The notes under the pieces were generated by a model. It was not told the origin of the DNA. It saw only the letters and a program-made list of their open reading frames with translations, and did no database searches. From positions 82,267-146,266 of the forward strand of contig NZ_DHDZ01000059.1 of the NCBI RefSeq assembly GCF_002399615.1: a stretch of 64,000 nt of DNA, read 5' to 3'. Positions 28,543-38,206 of this stretch are shown piece after piece; position 1 is the stretch's first letter, and each line of letters starts with the position of its first letter. This DNA comes from Pedobacter sp. UBA4863 (GTDB lineage: Bacteria; Bacteroidota; Bacteroidia; Sphingobacteriales; Sphingobacteriaceae). The translations under genes were made by a program, and so were the position numbers.

Positions 28543-30149
28543 TTAGAGGCCAAATAGCCCAAAGCTTGTTTAACCATGGCATCACTCTGGTTGTGCGCCT
28601 TGTAATAACCCACATCTCCCAAATAATACTTGTAGAGCATTAACTTTAGGTTTTTATAAATTAAAGGCTTCGCCGGAATTAATTGTTTGGTGTCGATTGT
28701 TATTTTTTTGCTTTCCGCGTACTTCAAGAAATCTACATAATCACGGTCGGAGATGTTAAAAACCGATACTGCTTTATTTAAATATTCAGAAGTATATCTG
28801 TCTGCAAGAGTTTCGAAAACAAAATCTACAAATATTTTCTTTTGCAGTAAGGTAGCATAAAAATTATTATAGCCCAAAGTATCTAGCTTTACATAAATGT
28901 CGGGCTGTATGCCTCCTCCAGCAAAAATTTTCTTACCGTCTTTTGTAATGTAGGGCATATTGTTCATTAAGCTATCGGCTTTGGCCGATTCTGCGGTAAG
29001 CTCTCCGTTATCTAGTCGATCTTTTATTTCTTGCTGATAGGCTTTGTAGCCTCTTTTATAAGATTTTTGTATGCTTCTGCCCAATGGCGTATAATAACGA
29101 GCAATGGTTAGGTTAAGTGCCGAGCCATCTTCAAAAGCAAATTGTTCTTGTACCAAGCCTTTTCCAAACGAGCGGCGGCCAATAATAATGCCCCTATTTA
29201 AGTCTTGTATGGCACCTGCAAAAATCTCGCTAGCCGATGCCGAATTTTCGTTAATTAGAACAGCCAATTTTCCTTGTTCAAATTCGCCCCCACCAGTGGT
29301 GAAATAATTTGTACGCGGCTCGTGTTTGCCTTGGGTATAAACAATTAGTTTGTTTTCTGGTAAAAACTGATTTGCCAAAGCAGTAGCCGCGGTAAGGTAA
29401 CCACCACCATTATCCCTTAAATCAAGCACCATTTTTTTCATGCCTTTGGTTTTTAGGTTTTTAAGGGTGTTGGCAAAATCTGTATCTGTAGTGGCGCCAA
29501 ACTTGCCAATTCTAATGTAGGCCGTTTCTTGGTTAATCATGTAAGCTGCATCAATGCTGCTTACTTCTACCTTGCCTCGTTTTATATTAAACAAGGTAGG
29601 TGTTGTGGCACCTTGCTGCAAAACGGTAAGTTGTACTGTAGTGCCTTTTTTACCTTTAATTTTTCCCATCATGGCCGAGCGGGGTAGCGAGCGCCCACTA
29701 ACTGTGGTGGTATCTACCTTTAGTATTTTATCGCCCTGCTTAATTCCGCTTGCAAAAGCCGGCCCATCTTTTACTACATGGGTAACTAATAAAGTATCAT
29801 TAAGGATATAATATTCTACACCTACGCCTTCAAAATTTCCTTCAAGGGTTTCGGCGAGTTCAAAAGCTTCTTTTGGCGGTAAATAAGCACTATGCGGATC
29901 AAGTTGATGCAGAAGGCTATCTATAGGTAGGTTTTTTAGGCTGTCTGCATTAACTTCATCAACATATTTTTTTTTAATGATATGGATAATGTCTTCTACC
30001 TTTTCTTCTTCGGTATTGGCAAGCCTAATGTCTTTTTGTACGTTAAAGCCTTGGTCTTTTAAAAATCTATATCCCAAATACATACCTCCAATTAACGTTA
30101 CGCAGTAGGCCAACGCTATCAATAGATTGAGACGGGTGTTTTTTTTCAT
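28539..30149 (-). CDS. S41 carboxy-terminal processing peptidase (CtpA/Prc-like)
   Basis: A 536-residue envelope protease with one N-terminal membrane/signal segment (LLIALAYCVTLIGGMYLGYRF). A PDZ domain follows (about residues 85-175, GVGVEYYILNDTLLV and SGIKQGDKILKVD). The protease domain shows LDLRDNGGGYL, the nucleophile serine in NENSASASEIFAGAI and the catalytic lysine in RRSFGKGLVQEQ. Such enzymes trim or degrade periplasmic proteins. It is convergent with the esterase gene. Confidence 0.93.
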   Translation of the reverse strand: MKKNTRLNLLIALAYCVTLIGGMYLGYRFLKDQGFNVQKDIRLANTEEEKVEDIIHIIKKKYVDEVNADSLKNLPIDSLLHQLDPHSAYLPPKEAFELAETLEGNFEGVGVEYYILNDTLLVTHVVKDGPAFASGIKQGDKILKVDTTTVSGRSLPRSAMMGKIKGKKGTTVQLTVLQQGATTPTLFNIKRGKVEVSSIDAAYMINQETAYIRIGKFGATTDTDFANTLKNLKTKGMKKMVLDLRDNGGGYLTAATALANQFLPENKLIVYTQGKHEPRTNYFTTGGGEFEQGKLAVLINENSASASEIFAGAIQDLNRGIIIGRRSFGKGLVQEQFAFEDGSALNLTIARYYTPLGRSIQKSYKRGYKAYQQEIKDRLDNGELTAESAKADSLMNNMPYITKDGKKIFAGGGIQPDIYVKLDTLGYNNFYATLLQKKIFVDFVFETLADRYTSEYLNKAVSVFNISDRDYVDFLKYAESKKITIDTKQLIPAKPLIYKNLKLMLYKYYLGDVGYYKAHNQSDAMVKQALGYLASN

Positions 30150-30312
30150 TATTTTGAGATAGGCAAAGGTAAGAAAATAAGTGCGTTCTCAGAAGAAACG
30201 TAAAAATTACTATTTAGTTTTTAAATAATAAATGCCGATATTTGAAAACTATTGCGTGATATTGCGGGTATTTTTAATATTTGTATGAAAAACCAGCAGG
30301 AAAAATAATTAA

Positions 30313-31116
30313 ATGAAAAGAATTACCGAACAAGAATCAAACTATAAAGACATCGATAAAATGTCGGTTATGGAGGTTTTAAAAGGAATCAATAACGAAG
30401 ATAAATTGGTGCCATTGGCTGTAGAAGCAGCTTTGCCTCAAATTGAGAAACTAGCTACTGCCGTAGCCGAGCGTATGCGTGCAGGAGGCAGGTTGTTTTA
30501 CATTGGGGCGGGTACCAGCGGTCGTTTGGGCGTGGTAGATGCCTCGGAGTGCCCACCAACATTTGGAGTGCCTTTTGATTGGGTAGTAGGTATTATTGCC
30601 GGTGGCGATTCTGCTATTCGCAAAGCGGTAGAGTTTGCCGAAGATGATGTGGCACAGGCCTGGAAAGATCTACAGGAGTATAATATTAGTGCAAAAGATT
30701 GTTTAATTGGCTTAGCTGCTTCGGGCACTACGCCCTATGTAATTGGAGGTTTAAACACGGCCCGCCAGCATGGTGTGCTTACAGGTTGTGTTGTTTGTAA
30801 CCAAGGCGGTCCAATAGTTGCCGAATCCGATTTTCCTGTAGAGGTGGTGGTTGGTCCGGAGTTTTTAACAGGCTCTACAAGAATGAAATCGGGCACAGCA
30901 CAAAAATTAGTGTTAAATATGCTAAGTACCACGGTGATGATACAGCTTGGTCGTGTAAAAGGAAATAGAATGGTGGATATGCAGCTTACCAATCATAAAT
31001 TGGTAGATAGAGGCACCCACATGGTGATGGAAGAATTAAATATAGACGAAGAAAAAGCTGCAGAACTTTTAATTAAGTACGGTAGTGTGCGTAAAGCTGT
31101 AGAAGCAAGCAAATAA
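30313..31116 (+). CDS. murQ: N-acetylmuramic acid 6-phosphate etherase
   Basis: Cleaves the lactyl ether of MurNAc-6-phosphate to GlcNAc-6-phosphate and lactate, in cell-wall recycling. The SIS-domain core GAGTSGRLGVVDASECPPTFG is diagnostic, as are GGDSAIRKAVEFAEDD and GSTRMKSGTAQKLVLNM. At 267 residues it is slightly shorter than the E. coli enzyme (about 298), mostly at the C-terminus. A repeat-derived hairpin follows the gene and can act as its terminator. Confidence 0.95.
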   Translation: MKRITEQESNYKDIDKMSVMEVLKGINNEDKLVPLAVEAALPQIEKLATAVAERMRAGGRLFYIGAGTSGRLGVVDASECPPTFGVPFDWVVGIIAGGDSAIRKAVEFAEDDVAQAWKDLQEYNISAKDCLIGLAASGTTPYVIGGLNTARQHGVLTGCVVCNQGGPIVAESDFPVEVVVGPEFLTGSTRMKSGTAQKLVLNMLSTTVMIQLGRVKGNRMVDMQLTNHKLVDRGTHMVMEELNIDEEKAAELLIKYGSVRKAVEASK

Positions 31117-31135
31117 GCGCACAATAGATTTTTTG

Positions 31136-31200
31136 GCCACAGATACACAGATTTTTCTTTTATAAATGAAATATCTGTGCATCTGTGGCTTGTTTTTTTA
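31136..31200. repeat. Palindromic CCACAGAT repeat, terminator-like
   Basis: Two 17-base arms, GCCACAGATACACAGAT and ATCTGTGCATCTGTGGC, pair with one mismatch around a 20-base spacer. A T-run follows on the + strand. The same arm sequence recurs near 39.9 kb and 52.9 kb. It probably ends murQ transcription. Confidence 0.7.
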
Positions 31201-31235
31201 GCTCTTTCGTAAATCTAAAATCGTAATTTCGCTTC

Positions 31236-31808
31236 ATGCACGAGATTGAACCATATTATCAGTGGAGAGACGATTATATTGCCGCTGAAGATGAGCGGTC
31301 TCCTTTCTACGATACCGAATATTCGGAGTTTTATTACGACAAACAGCTCTATAACTATCTTATTCACCCCCAGTGGGATATCTTTGGCTCTAACACGCTT
31401 TATCTCAAGGTGCTTTACGCCGATTATGACAGAAGGTATGCCATCATTGAATTTATTGGAGAGTGGAATGATGCCATTACCAATGATATCATGATTTTAA
31501 AAAGGGAAATTCTCGAATTAATGATGGATGAAGGAATCAGTAAATTTATCCTGATAGGAGAGAATATCTTAAATTTTCATGCCTCAGACGATAACTACTA
31601 CGAAGAATGGTTTCAGGAAGTGGATGATGAAGAGGGGTGGATAGCGGGTGTTAATTTCAATGCACATGTCATTACAGAGTTTCGTGAAAATAGTCTCGAT
31701 TACTATATCAATTTTGGTGGCGAACTAGATGATTTACACTGGAGAACACTTAAGCCATTACAGTTTTTCAAAAAAGTTGAGGAAATTTTGACCAAAAGAT
31801 TAAACTAA
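31236..31808 (+). CDS. Acidic cytoplasmic protein of unknown function
   Basis: I do not recognise this 190-residue protein. It has no signal peptide or membrane segment, seems to lack cysteine, and is very rich in Asp, Glu and Tyr. The middle part (LYLKVLYADYDRRYAIIEFIGEWNDAI, split by short loops) looks like alternating strands and helices. It lies 34 bases before the BI-1 family gene, so the two may be co-transcribed. The coding call rests on its length, codon pattern and even composition. Confidence 0.72.
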   Translation: MHEIEPYYQWRDDYIAAEDERSPFYDTEYSEFYYDKQLYNYLIHPQWDIFGSNTLYLKVLYADYDRRYAIIEFIGEWNDAITNDIMILKREILELMMDEGISKFILIGENILNFHASDDNYYEEWFQEVDDEEGWIAGVNFNAHVITEFRENSLDYYINFGGELDDLHWRTLKPLQFFKKVEEILTKRLN

Positions 31809-31842
31809 AAGTGTATTTTTAGCCGTTAACCAATTTAAATTA

Positions 31843-32583
31843 ATGATGGAACAACAAAATTATCAATATCAAGATCACTCGGTTTTTGTACAGGAAAAAT
31901 CGGTTTCTAAAAAATTCTTTGCTAATGTTTTCTTGTGGATGTTTGTAGCATTAGCCGTATCTGCCGTGTCGGCATTTATGTTGGCTACCTCTCCAGGAAT
32001 AATGTCTTACTTGATAGGCGATAGAGGATTTACAGTGCTTGGCTACATTGCCATATTTGCACCACTTGGTTTAGTAATGCTAATGGGAGCAGCAATGCAA
32101 AGGTTATCTTACCCAGCTTTGGTAGGTATTTTCTTATTGTACTCTATTTTAACTGGCGTAATGTTAGGTTTTGTTTTATTAATCTATACTTCTGCTTCTA
32201 TCGCAATATGTTTTGCTGCTGCAGCTATCATTTTCGCTGTGATGGCGGTTATGGGTTATACTACCGATGTAGATTTAAGTAAATTTGGTCCTATATTAAT
32301 GGCTGGTGTAATTGGTTTAGTGGTGGTAAGTATCATCAATATGTTTATCGGTAGTGATACCTTAGGTTATGTTTTAGGCTTTGTGGGTATTGCTATTTTT
32401 ACAGCTTTAACCGCTTATAAAGTTCAAGAAATTAAAAGAATAGGCGAAGGATTAGATGAGCATGGAAATGAAATTGCATTAGCTGATAGCAAAAAATTAG
32501 CATTAATGGGGGCTTTGTCGCTTTATATTACTTTTATTAACCTGTTTCTTTCTTTATTGAGGGTTTTTGGAGATAGACGCTAG
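31843..32583 (+). CDS. Bax inhibitor-1/YccA family membrane protein
   Basis: A 246-residue inner-membrane protein with about seven membrane helices after a ~25-residue polar N-terminus. It has the typical FANVFLWMFVALAVSAVSAF and the conserved end GALSLYITFINLFLSLLRVFG. In bacteria YccA-type members modulate the FtsH protease, and some transport calcium; neither can be shown here. The start could be either of two adjacent ATG codons (31843 or 31846). A hairpin terminator follows. Confidence 0.93.
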   Translation: MMEQQNYQYQDHSVFVQEKSVSKKFFANVFLWMFVALAVSAVSAFMLATSPGIMSYLIGDRGFTVLGYIAIFAPLGLVMLMGAAMQRLSYPALVGIFLLYSILTGVMLGFVLLIYTSASIAICFAAAAIIFAVMAVMGYTTDVDLSKFGPILMAGVIGLVVVSIINMFIGSDTLGYVLGFVGIAIFTALTAYKVQEIKRIGEGLDEHGNEIALADSKKLALMGALSLYITFINLFLSLLRVFGDRR

Positions 32584-32609
32584 TTCATTTTTTACAAAAT
32601 ATTATATCG

Positions 32610-32648
32610 AAGGCCGAGCATTTTTGCTTGGCCTTTGTAATTTTATTT
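32610..32648 (+). terminator. Intrinsic terminator after the BI-1 family gene
   Basis: The stem AAGGCCGAGC pairs with GCTTGGCCTT (one wobble) around a 6-base T-rich loop. A T-rich stretch follows. It separates this unit from the SAM riboswitch downstream. Confidence 0.75.
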
Positions 32649-32703
32649 GGTTGTGTTACTGATATGTTTGGAAATGATAAGCGGATGTTGCACCTTTGTA
32701 CTG

Positions 32704-32803
32704 CTTATTAAGAAAGACGGAGGGACTAGACCCAACGAAGTCTTAGCAACCTGTGCCAACAAGGTGCTAATTTCTAATCTCAGCAGTGGCGAGAGAAGAT
32801 AAG
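32704..32803 (+). promoter_or_regulatory. SAM-I (S-box) riboswitch controlling metH
   Basis: The conserved core is clear: GGAGGGACTAGACCC, GAAGTCTTAGCAACC and GCCAACAAGGTGC match the SAM-I consensus in order. The closing P1 helix can form from CTTATT (32704-32709) and GATAAG (32798-32803). It lies about 130 bases before metH. It should reduce expression of metH, and probably metF, when S-adenosylmethionine is abundant. No terminator is visible between aptamer and metH, so control may act on translation. Confidence 0.93.
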
Positions 32804-32933
32804 TTTAAAGGGAAACCAATTCCATACTTTTAGAGTAAGCTAATAGATTTGAGACATTAGATTTGAGATTTGACACATTTGTTGTCAAGGTTATTCTCAT
32901 ATCTCATTTCTCGCATCTCATATCTGTAAGAGC
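32804..32933 (+). repeat. Low-complexity TTTGAGA/TCTCAT repeat leader before metH
   Basis: After the riboswitch the leader consists of repeated GATTTGAGA-type words followed by TCTCATATCTCAT-type words. The two could fold on each other into a long imperfect hairpin. Related words occur near 56.1 kb. No coding potential is seen. Confidence 0.45.
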
Positions 32934-35900
32934 ATGAGCATTAGACAAGAACTAGAAAAACGTATTTTAATTATAGATGGTGCCATGGGTACCATGATAC
33001 AGCGTTACACCCTAACCGAAGAAGATTTTAGAGGTGAGCGGTTTGCAACACATCCCTGTGATGTAAAGGGAAATAACGATTTGTTAAATATCACCCGGCC
33101 GGATATTATTAAGGCTATCCATACCGAATATTTAGCAGCAGGGGCCGATATCATCGAGACCAATACCTTTAGTACACAACGTATTTCTATGGCCGACTAC
33201 CAGATGGAAGAGTTGAGCTACGAACTGAGCTACGAAGGTGCTAAGATTGCGAAAGAAGCGGTTACAGCGTTTATGGCTAAAAATCCCGATAGGAAATGCT
33301 TTGTAGCCGGAGCCATTGGGCCAACCAACCGTACCTTATCGCTATCGCCAGATGTAAATGATCCAGGTTTCAGGGCTATTTCATACGATGAACTTTTTGA
33401 GGCCTATTATGAGCAAATTAGAGGTTTGGTAGATGGCGGCGCAGATGTACTTTTAATCGAAACCATTTTTGATACTTTAAATGCAAAAGTGGCTATTGCG
33501 GCCATTAAACAATACGAAGAAGTAGTAGGTAAGAAATTGGAAATCATGATTTCTGGTACCATTACCGATGCTTCGGGCAGAACTTTGTCTGGCCAAACGG
33601 CAGAAGCATTTTTAAATTCTGTAGCACATGCCAATCCATTAAGTATTGGTTTTAACTGTGCTTTGGGAGCCAAAGAAATGCGCCCACATATTGAGGAATT
33701 GGCTGCGAAAGCGAAATGTTACGTGTCTGCCTATCCAAATGCAGGTTTGCCTAACGAGTTTGGCGCTTATGATGAGCTGCCACATGAAACTGCTCATTTG
33801 GTAGATGATTTCATCACTTCCGGATTTGTGAATATTGTGGGTGGTTGCTGCGGTACTACACCAGAACATATTGGTTGTATTGCTAAAAAAGCGGCAACAG
33901 CCCAACCAAGAAAAATACCAGCTATAGCACCTTATTTGCGTTTAAGCGGATTAGAACCTGTAACCATCACACCCGAAAGTATTTTCGTGAACGTGGGCGA
34001 ACGTACCAACATCACAGGTTCTCCAAAATTTTCTAAACTAATTTTAGGTGGCGATTACGAAGCAGCATTGGCTATTGCACTACAGCAAGTAGAAGGTGGT
34101 GCGCAAATTATTGATGTAAACATGGACGAGGGTATGATCGACTCGGAAGCGGCCATGACTAAATTCTTGAATTTAATCGCCTCAGAGCCTGATATTGCCA
34201 AGTTGCCCATCATGGTAGATTCTTCTAAGTGGAGCGTAATTGAAGCTGGGTTGAAATGTTTGCAGGGTAAAGGTATCGTTAACTCTATCTCTTTAAAAGA
34301 AGGAGAAGAAGTTTTTGAAAAACATGCGAAAACTGTGTTAACTTATGGCGCTGCAGTGGTAGTAATGGCTTTTGATGAGAAAGGACAAGCAGATAATTAT
34401 CATCGCAGAATAGAAATTTGCAAACGTAGTTACGATATTTTAGTGAACAAAGTTGGATTTCCCCCAGAGGATATCATCTTCGACCCGAATATTTTAACAG
34501 TAGCTACAGGCTTAGAAGAACATAATAATTATGCGGTAGATTTTATTGAAGCTACCCGTTGGATTAAACAAAACTTGCCTCATGCTAAAGTTAGTGGTGG
34601 GGTTTCCAATATTTCATTCTCTTTTAGAGGAAACAACGTAGTGCGTGAAGCCATGCACTCTGCATTTTTGTACCATGCCATTCATGCCGGTTTAGATATG
34701 GGCATTGTAAATGCGGGTATGTTAGAGGTTTATCAGGAAATACAGCCCGAACTTTTAGAACGTGTAGAAGATGTGCTTTTAAACCGTAGAGATGACGCCA
34801 CTGAACGTTTAGTTGAATTTGCTGAAACTGTAAAAAATAAAGGTAAGGCCGTTGTAAAGGACGAAGCTTGGCGACAAGGAACGGTTGAAGAACGCTTATC
34901 GCATGCTTTGGTAAAAGGCATAATTGAGTTTTTAGATGATGACGTAGAAGAAGCTCGACAGAAATACGAAAGACCAATTCAAGTAATTGAAGGGCCATTA
35001 ATGGACGGGATGAACATTGTTGGGGATCTATTTGGCGCTGGAAAAATGTTTTTGCCGCAAGTAGTAAAATCGGCCAGAGTAATGAAAAAAGCAGTAGCCT
35101 ATCTCCTTCCGTTTATAGAACAAGAAAAACTAGATAATCCCGATCAAAATCAAAGCTCATCAGCCGGAAAAGTATTGTTAGCAACTGTAAAAGGCGATGT
35201 ACATGATATCGGTAAAAATATTGTGGGTGTAGTATTGGCCTGTAATAACTTCGAAATTGTGGATATGGGCGTAATGGTGCCAGCGCAAGAAATCATTAAA
35301 AAAGCCAAAGAAATTAATGCAGATATTATTGGTTTAAGTGGCTTAATTACCCCTTCTTTAGATGAAATGGTTCATTTTGCTAAAGAAATGGAACGCGAAG
35401 GTTTTACCATTCCGTTAATTATAGGCGGCGCTACCACTTCGAGAATACACGCAGCCGTTAAAGTAGCGCCTGGCTATTCTGGGCCAACCATACACGTGTT
35501 AGATGCATCGAGAAGTGTAACCGTTTGTAGCACTTTAATGAACGGCGAGCTGAAAGATACTTATGTGGCCCAAATTAAAGCCGAATATGATAAAGCTCGT
35601 GAAGCACATTTGAACAAACGCTCGGATAAACGCTATAAAACAATTGAAGAAGCAAGAGCAAATAAATTCCAGATAGATCTAGCAAAAATTTCACCTGCAC
35701 CAACCTTTACAGGTACAAAATTATTGGAAGATTACCCATTAGAAGAGCTACTTCCTTATATCGATTGGACACCTTTTTTCCATACTTGGGAGCTACGTGG
35801 CAGCTATCCTCGAATTTTTGAAGATAAAAATGTAGGCGACGAGGCTAAGAAGCTATTTGATGATGCACAGGCTTTACTAAAGCGCATTGTAGATGAAAAG

Positions 35901-36635
35901 TTATTGAGAGCAAAGGCGGTGTTTGGTTTTTGGCCGGCACAAGCCATAGGCGATGATATTGAATTGGATTTACCAAGCAGTACTTTAAAAGTTACGCCAG
36001 CGTTAAAAAATGGCAAAGCCGAGAAAGTACGGATCCATACGTTGCGCCAACAGGCCGAGAAAGTAGATGGTCAGCCTTATTATGCTTTATCTGATTTTAT
36101 TGCGCCAGAAGGTAGCGGTAAACAGGATTATTTTGGTGGATTTGCTTTAACTACGGGTATTGGTTGTGATGAGTTGGTAGCCGAATACGAGAAAAACTTT
36201 GATGATTACAATAGTATCATGGTAAAAGCTTTGGCCGATCGTTTAGCAGAAGCCTTTGCCGAAAAACTGCATGAGCTGGTGCGTAAAGATTATTGGGGTT
36301 ACGCAAAAGACGAGAATTTTTCTAATGAAGATTTGATTAAAGAGCAATACGTAGGTATTCGTCCAGCGCCAGGTTATCCAGCTTGTCCGGAACATACCGA
36401 AAAAGGCACGTTGTTTGCCCTGCTAGAAGCCGAAGAAAAAATAGGCTTGCGCATTACCGAAAGCTATGCCATGTATCCTACTGCTGCGGTAAGTGGTTTT
36501 TATTTTTCACATCCAGAATCGCGTTATTTTGGTTTAGGGAAAATAGAAAAAGACCAAGTAGAGGAATACGCTTCGAGAAAAGACCTGATGCTAGAAGAAG
36601 CGGAAAGATGGTTGGCGCCTAATCTTGCCTATTAG
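32934..36635 (+). CDS. metH: Cobalamin-dependent methionine synthase
   Basis: Transfers a methyl group from 5-methyl-tetrahydrofolate to homocysteine through cobalamin. The 1233-residue protein has all four modules. The homocysteine domain (about 1-325) has zinc ligands C242, C305 and C306 (FNCALG, GGCCGTT). The pterin domain starts near 350 ([13 protein letters not shown]). The cobalamin cap and Rossmann domain have the DVHDIG motif at 755-760, with the cobalt ligand H757. The reactivation domain (from about 940) has [12 protein letters not shown]. It is preceded by a SAM riboswitch and followed by metF, which supplies its methyl donor. Confidence 0.98.
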   Translation: MSIRQELEKRILIIDGAMGTMIQRYTLTEEDFRGERFATHPCDVKGNNDLLNITRPDIIKAIHTEYLAAGADIIETNTFSTQRISMADYQMEELSYELSYEGAKIAKEAVTAFMAKNPDRKCFVAGAIGPTNRTLSLSPDVNDPGFRAISYDELFEAYYEQIRGLVDGGADVLLIETIFDTLNAKVAIAAIKQYEEVVGKKLEIMISGTITDASGRTLSGQTAEAFLNSVAHANPLSIGFNCALGAKEMRPHIEELAAKAKCYVSAYPNAGLPNEFGAYDELPHETAHLVDDFITSGFVNIVGGCCGTTPEHIGCIAKKAATAQPRKIPAIAPYLRLSGLEPVTITPESIFVNVGERTNITGSPKFSKLILGGDYEAALAIALQQVEGGAQIIDVNMDEGMIDSEAAMTKFLNLIASEPDIAKLPIMVDSSKWSVIEAGLKCLQGKGIVNSISLKEGEEVFEKHAKTVLTYGAAVVVMAFDEKGQADNYHRRIEICKRSYDILVNKVGFPPEDIIFDPNILTVATGLEEHNNYAVDFIEATRWIKQNLPHAKVSGGVSNISFSFRGNNVVREAMHSAFLYHAIHAGLDMGIVNAGMLEVYQEIQPELLERVEDVLLNRRDDATERLVEFAETVKNKGKAVVKDEAWRQGTVEERLSHALVKGIIEFLDDDVEEARQKYERPIQVIEGPLMDGMNIVGDLFGAGKMFLPQVVKSARVMKKAVAYLLPFIEQEKLDNPDQNQSSSAGKVLLATVKGDVHDIGKNIVGVVLACNNFEIVDMGVMVPAQEIIKKAKEINADIIGLSGLITPSLDEMVHFAKEMEREGFTIPLIIGGATTSRIHAAVKVAPGYSGPTIHVLDASRSVTVCSTLMNGELKDTYVAQIKAEYDKAREAHLNKRSDKRYKTIEEARANKFQIDLAKISPAPTFTGTKLLEDYPLEELLPYIDWTPFFHTWELRGSYPRIFEDKNVGDEAKKLFDDAQALLKRIVDEKLLRAKAVFGFWPAQAIGDDIELDLPSSTLKVTPALKNGKAEKVRIHTLRQQAEKVDGQPYYALSDFIAPEGSGKQDYFGGFALTTGIGCDELVAEYEKNFDDYNSIMVKALADRLAEAFAEKLHELVRKDYWGYAKDENFSNEDLIKEQYVGIRPAPGYPACPEHTEKGTLFALLEAEEKIGLRITESYAMYPTAAVSGFYFSHPESRYFGLGKIEKDQVEEYASRKDLMLEEAERWLAPNLAY

Positions 36636-36685
36636 TTGTTTGGTTGGTTTTTTAGATGTTTGGGATAGCATAGTATCGTATTAAT

Positions 36686-37048
36686 ATGGCATATCAAAAA
36701 TATACAGAACTAGAAGTTTGGAAGACAGCAAGAATTTTTGCAGCCTATATTTATAAACTTACTGCTACATTTCCAAAAGAAGAAACATACGGATTAACTT
36801 CTCAAATTAGACGATGTGCAGTTTCGGTGCCATCAAATATTGCGGAAGGTTCAGGAAGGCAACATCCAAAGGAAACGATTCAATTTTTAGCAATTGCTAG
36901 GGGCTCGTTGTATGAATTAGAAACTCAAATATATGTTTCATTTGATATTGGTTTTATTTCAGATACTGAATTAAACGAAAGTATCTATCAGATTGAAATA
37001 TTGGGAAAGTTAATTAACGGATATATAAGATATCTAACTAAAGGATAG
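36686..37048 (+). CDS. Four-helix-bundle protein (S23/IVS-type)
   Basis: A 120-residue all-helical protein of the family first found encoded in 23S rRNA intervening sequences. Typical features are LEVWKTARIFAAYIY, FPKEETYGLTSQIRRCAVSVPSNIAEGSGR and the helix FLAIARGSLYELETQ. The family function is not known; many members lie alone in chromosomes. Here it sits between metH and metF in the same direction, 50 and 100 bases from them, and probably shares their riboswitch-controlled transcript. It looks like an insertion into a metabolic operon. Confidence 0.9.
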   Translation: MAYQKYTELEVWKTARIFAAYIYKLTATFPKEETYGLTSQIRRCAVSVPSNIAEGSGRQHPKETIQFLAIARGSLYELETQIYVSFDIGFISDTELNESIYQIEILGKLINGYIRYLTKG

Positions 37049-37104
37049 TAACAAGAGATTAGTTTTTGGAAATGATTGGAAAGAAGTTGATCGGCTTTTA
37101 AGCT

Positions 37105-37148
37105 AAACAACCAAACAACCAAACAACCAAACAACAACCAAACAACCA
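37105..37148 (+). repeat. AAACAACC tandem microsatellite before metF
   Basis: The 8-base unit AAACAACC is repeated about five times, with one interruption, up to the metF start codon. No secondary structure is expected. It forms the whole ribosome-loading region. Confidence 0.8.
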
Positions 37149-38102
37149 ATGAAAATTACAGAACACATCAAAAACGCCAAGGGTAAAACCTTATTCTCAT
37201 TTGAGCTTTTACCGCCAATAAAAGGGCAGGGTATCGACTGGATTTACAATGGGATTGAGCCATTATTAGAATTTGAACCGCCATTTATAGATGTAACCTC
37301 TTTAAGGGAAGATTACATTTATAAAGAGCAACCAAATGGGTTGTTACAGAAAGTTTCTTACCGTAAACGTCCGGGAACTATAGCTATTTGTGCGGCCATT
37401 ATCCATAAATATAAAATAGATGCCGTACCACATTTAATTTGTGGTGGTTTTACTAAGGAAGAAACCGAGAATGCACTGATTGATTTACAGTTTTTAGGTA
37501 TCGATAATGTATTGGCTTTAAGGGGCGACGCTCGAAAAGCCGATGCCTCGTTTGTGCCTACACCTGGCGGTCATGCGTATGCTACAGACTTGATTTCCCA
37601 TATTAAAAACCATAACGAAGGCAAATTTTTGCACGAAGATGTAGAGACTTTCAAGAGCGATTTTTGTATTGGTGTTGCCGGATATCCCGAAAAACATTTT
37701 GAGGCACCAAACCTGAATACCGATTTCAAATATTTGAAACAAAAAGTAGATCTTGGGGCCGAGTTTATTGTTACACAAATGTTTTTCGATAATCAGAAGT
37801 ATTTCGAGTTTGTGCAGAAATGTAGAGATAACGGAATTAACGTGCCAATTATTCCGGGCTTAAAACCAATAAGTACTTTAGGGCAAATCAATGCTTTGCC
37901 TAAAATTTTCCATATTGATTTGCCCGATGAATTAACAGAAGCTTTATCGACTGCTAAAAACAATGCAGAGGCTAAGGAGATTGGCACACAAGCTATGATT
38001 AAGCAGTGTAAAGAACTCATCAAATTTGGGGCGCCTGTATTACACTTTTATACCATGGGCAAGCCAGATCAAACTAAAGAGATTGCAAAAGCAGTGTTTT
38101 AG
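37149..38102 (+). CDS. metF: 5,10-methylenetetrahydrofolate reductase
   Basis: Flavoenzyme of 317 residues that makes 5-methyl-tetrahydrofolate for MetH. The TIM-barrel start is FSFELLPPIKGQGIDWI. Substrate and flavin regions include DVTSLREDY, VPHLICGGFTKEE, VLALRGDARK, FIVTQMFFDN and PIIPGLKPIS. The order metH, small helical protein, metF under a SAM riboswitch fits methionine-pathway control. Confidence 0.96.
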   Translation: MKITEHIKNAKGKTLFSFELLPPIKGQGIDWIYNGIEPLLEFEPPFIDVTSLREDYIYKEQPNGLLQKVSYRKRPGTIAICAAIIHKYKIDAVPHLICGGFTKEETENALIDLQFLGIDNVLALRGDARKADASFVPTPGGHAYATDLISHIKNHNEGKFLHEDVETFKSDFCIGVAGYPEKHFEAPNLNTDFKYLKQKVDLGAEFIVTQMFFDNQKYFEFVQKCRDNGINVPIIPGLKPISTLGQINALPKIFHIDLPDELTEALSTAKNNAEAKEIGTQAMIKQCKELIKFGAPVLHFYTMGKPDQTKEIAKAVF

Positions 38103-38206
38103 TTATAATAAAGCCGAAGGTTTTTCTGCAACTATTTGCGGTGTTTGCGCTGTTTTTGCGTTATTATGATAATTTATCTTTATCATTGAGGTAAATTCAT
38201 CAAGTT

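Noticed and set aside
34624..34998. A 124-codon - strand frame opposite metH
   Set aside because: Antisense shadow of a strongly conserved coding region, with repetitive Leu/His composition and no domain.
36383..36622. A 79-codon + strand frame inside the 3' part of metH
   Set aside because: It lies fully within metH in another frame, with Arg/Lys-rich shadow-type composition and no recognisable features.
37105..37148. CRISPR-like short repeats before metF
   Set aside because: The units are 8 bases without spacers, so this is a microsatellite.
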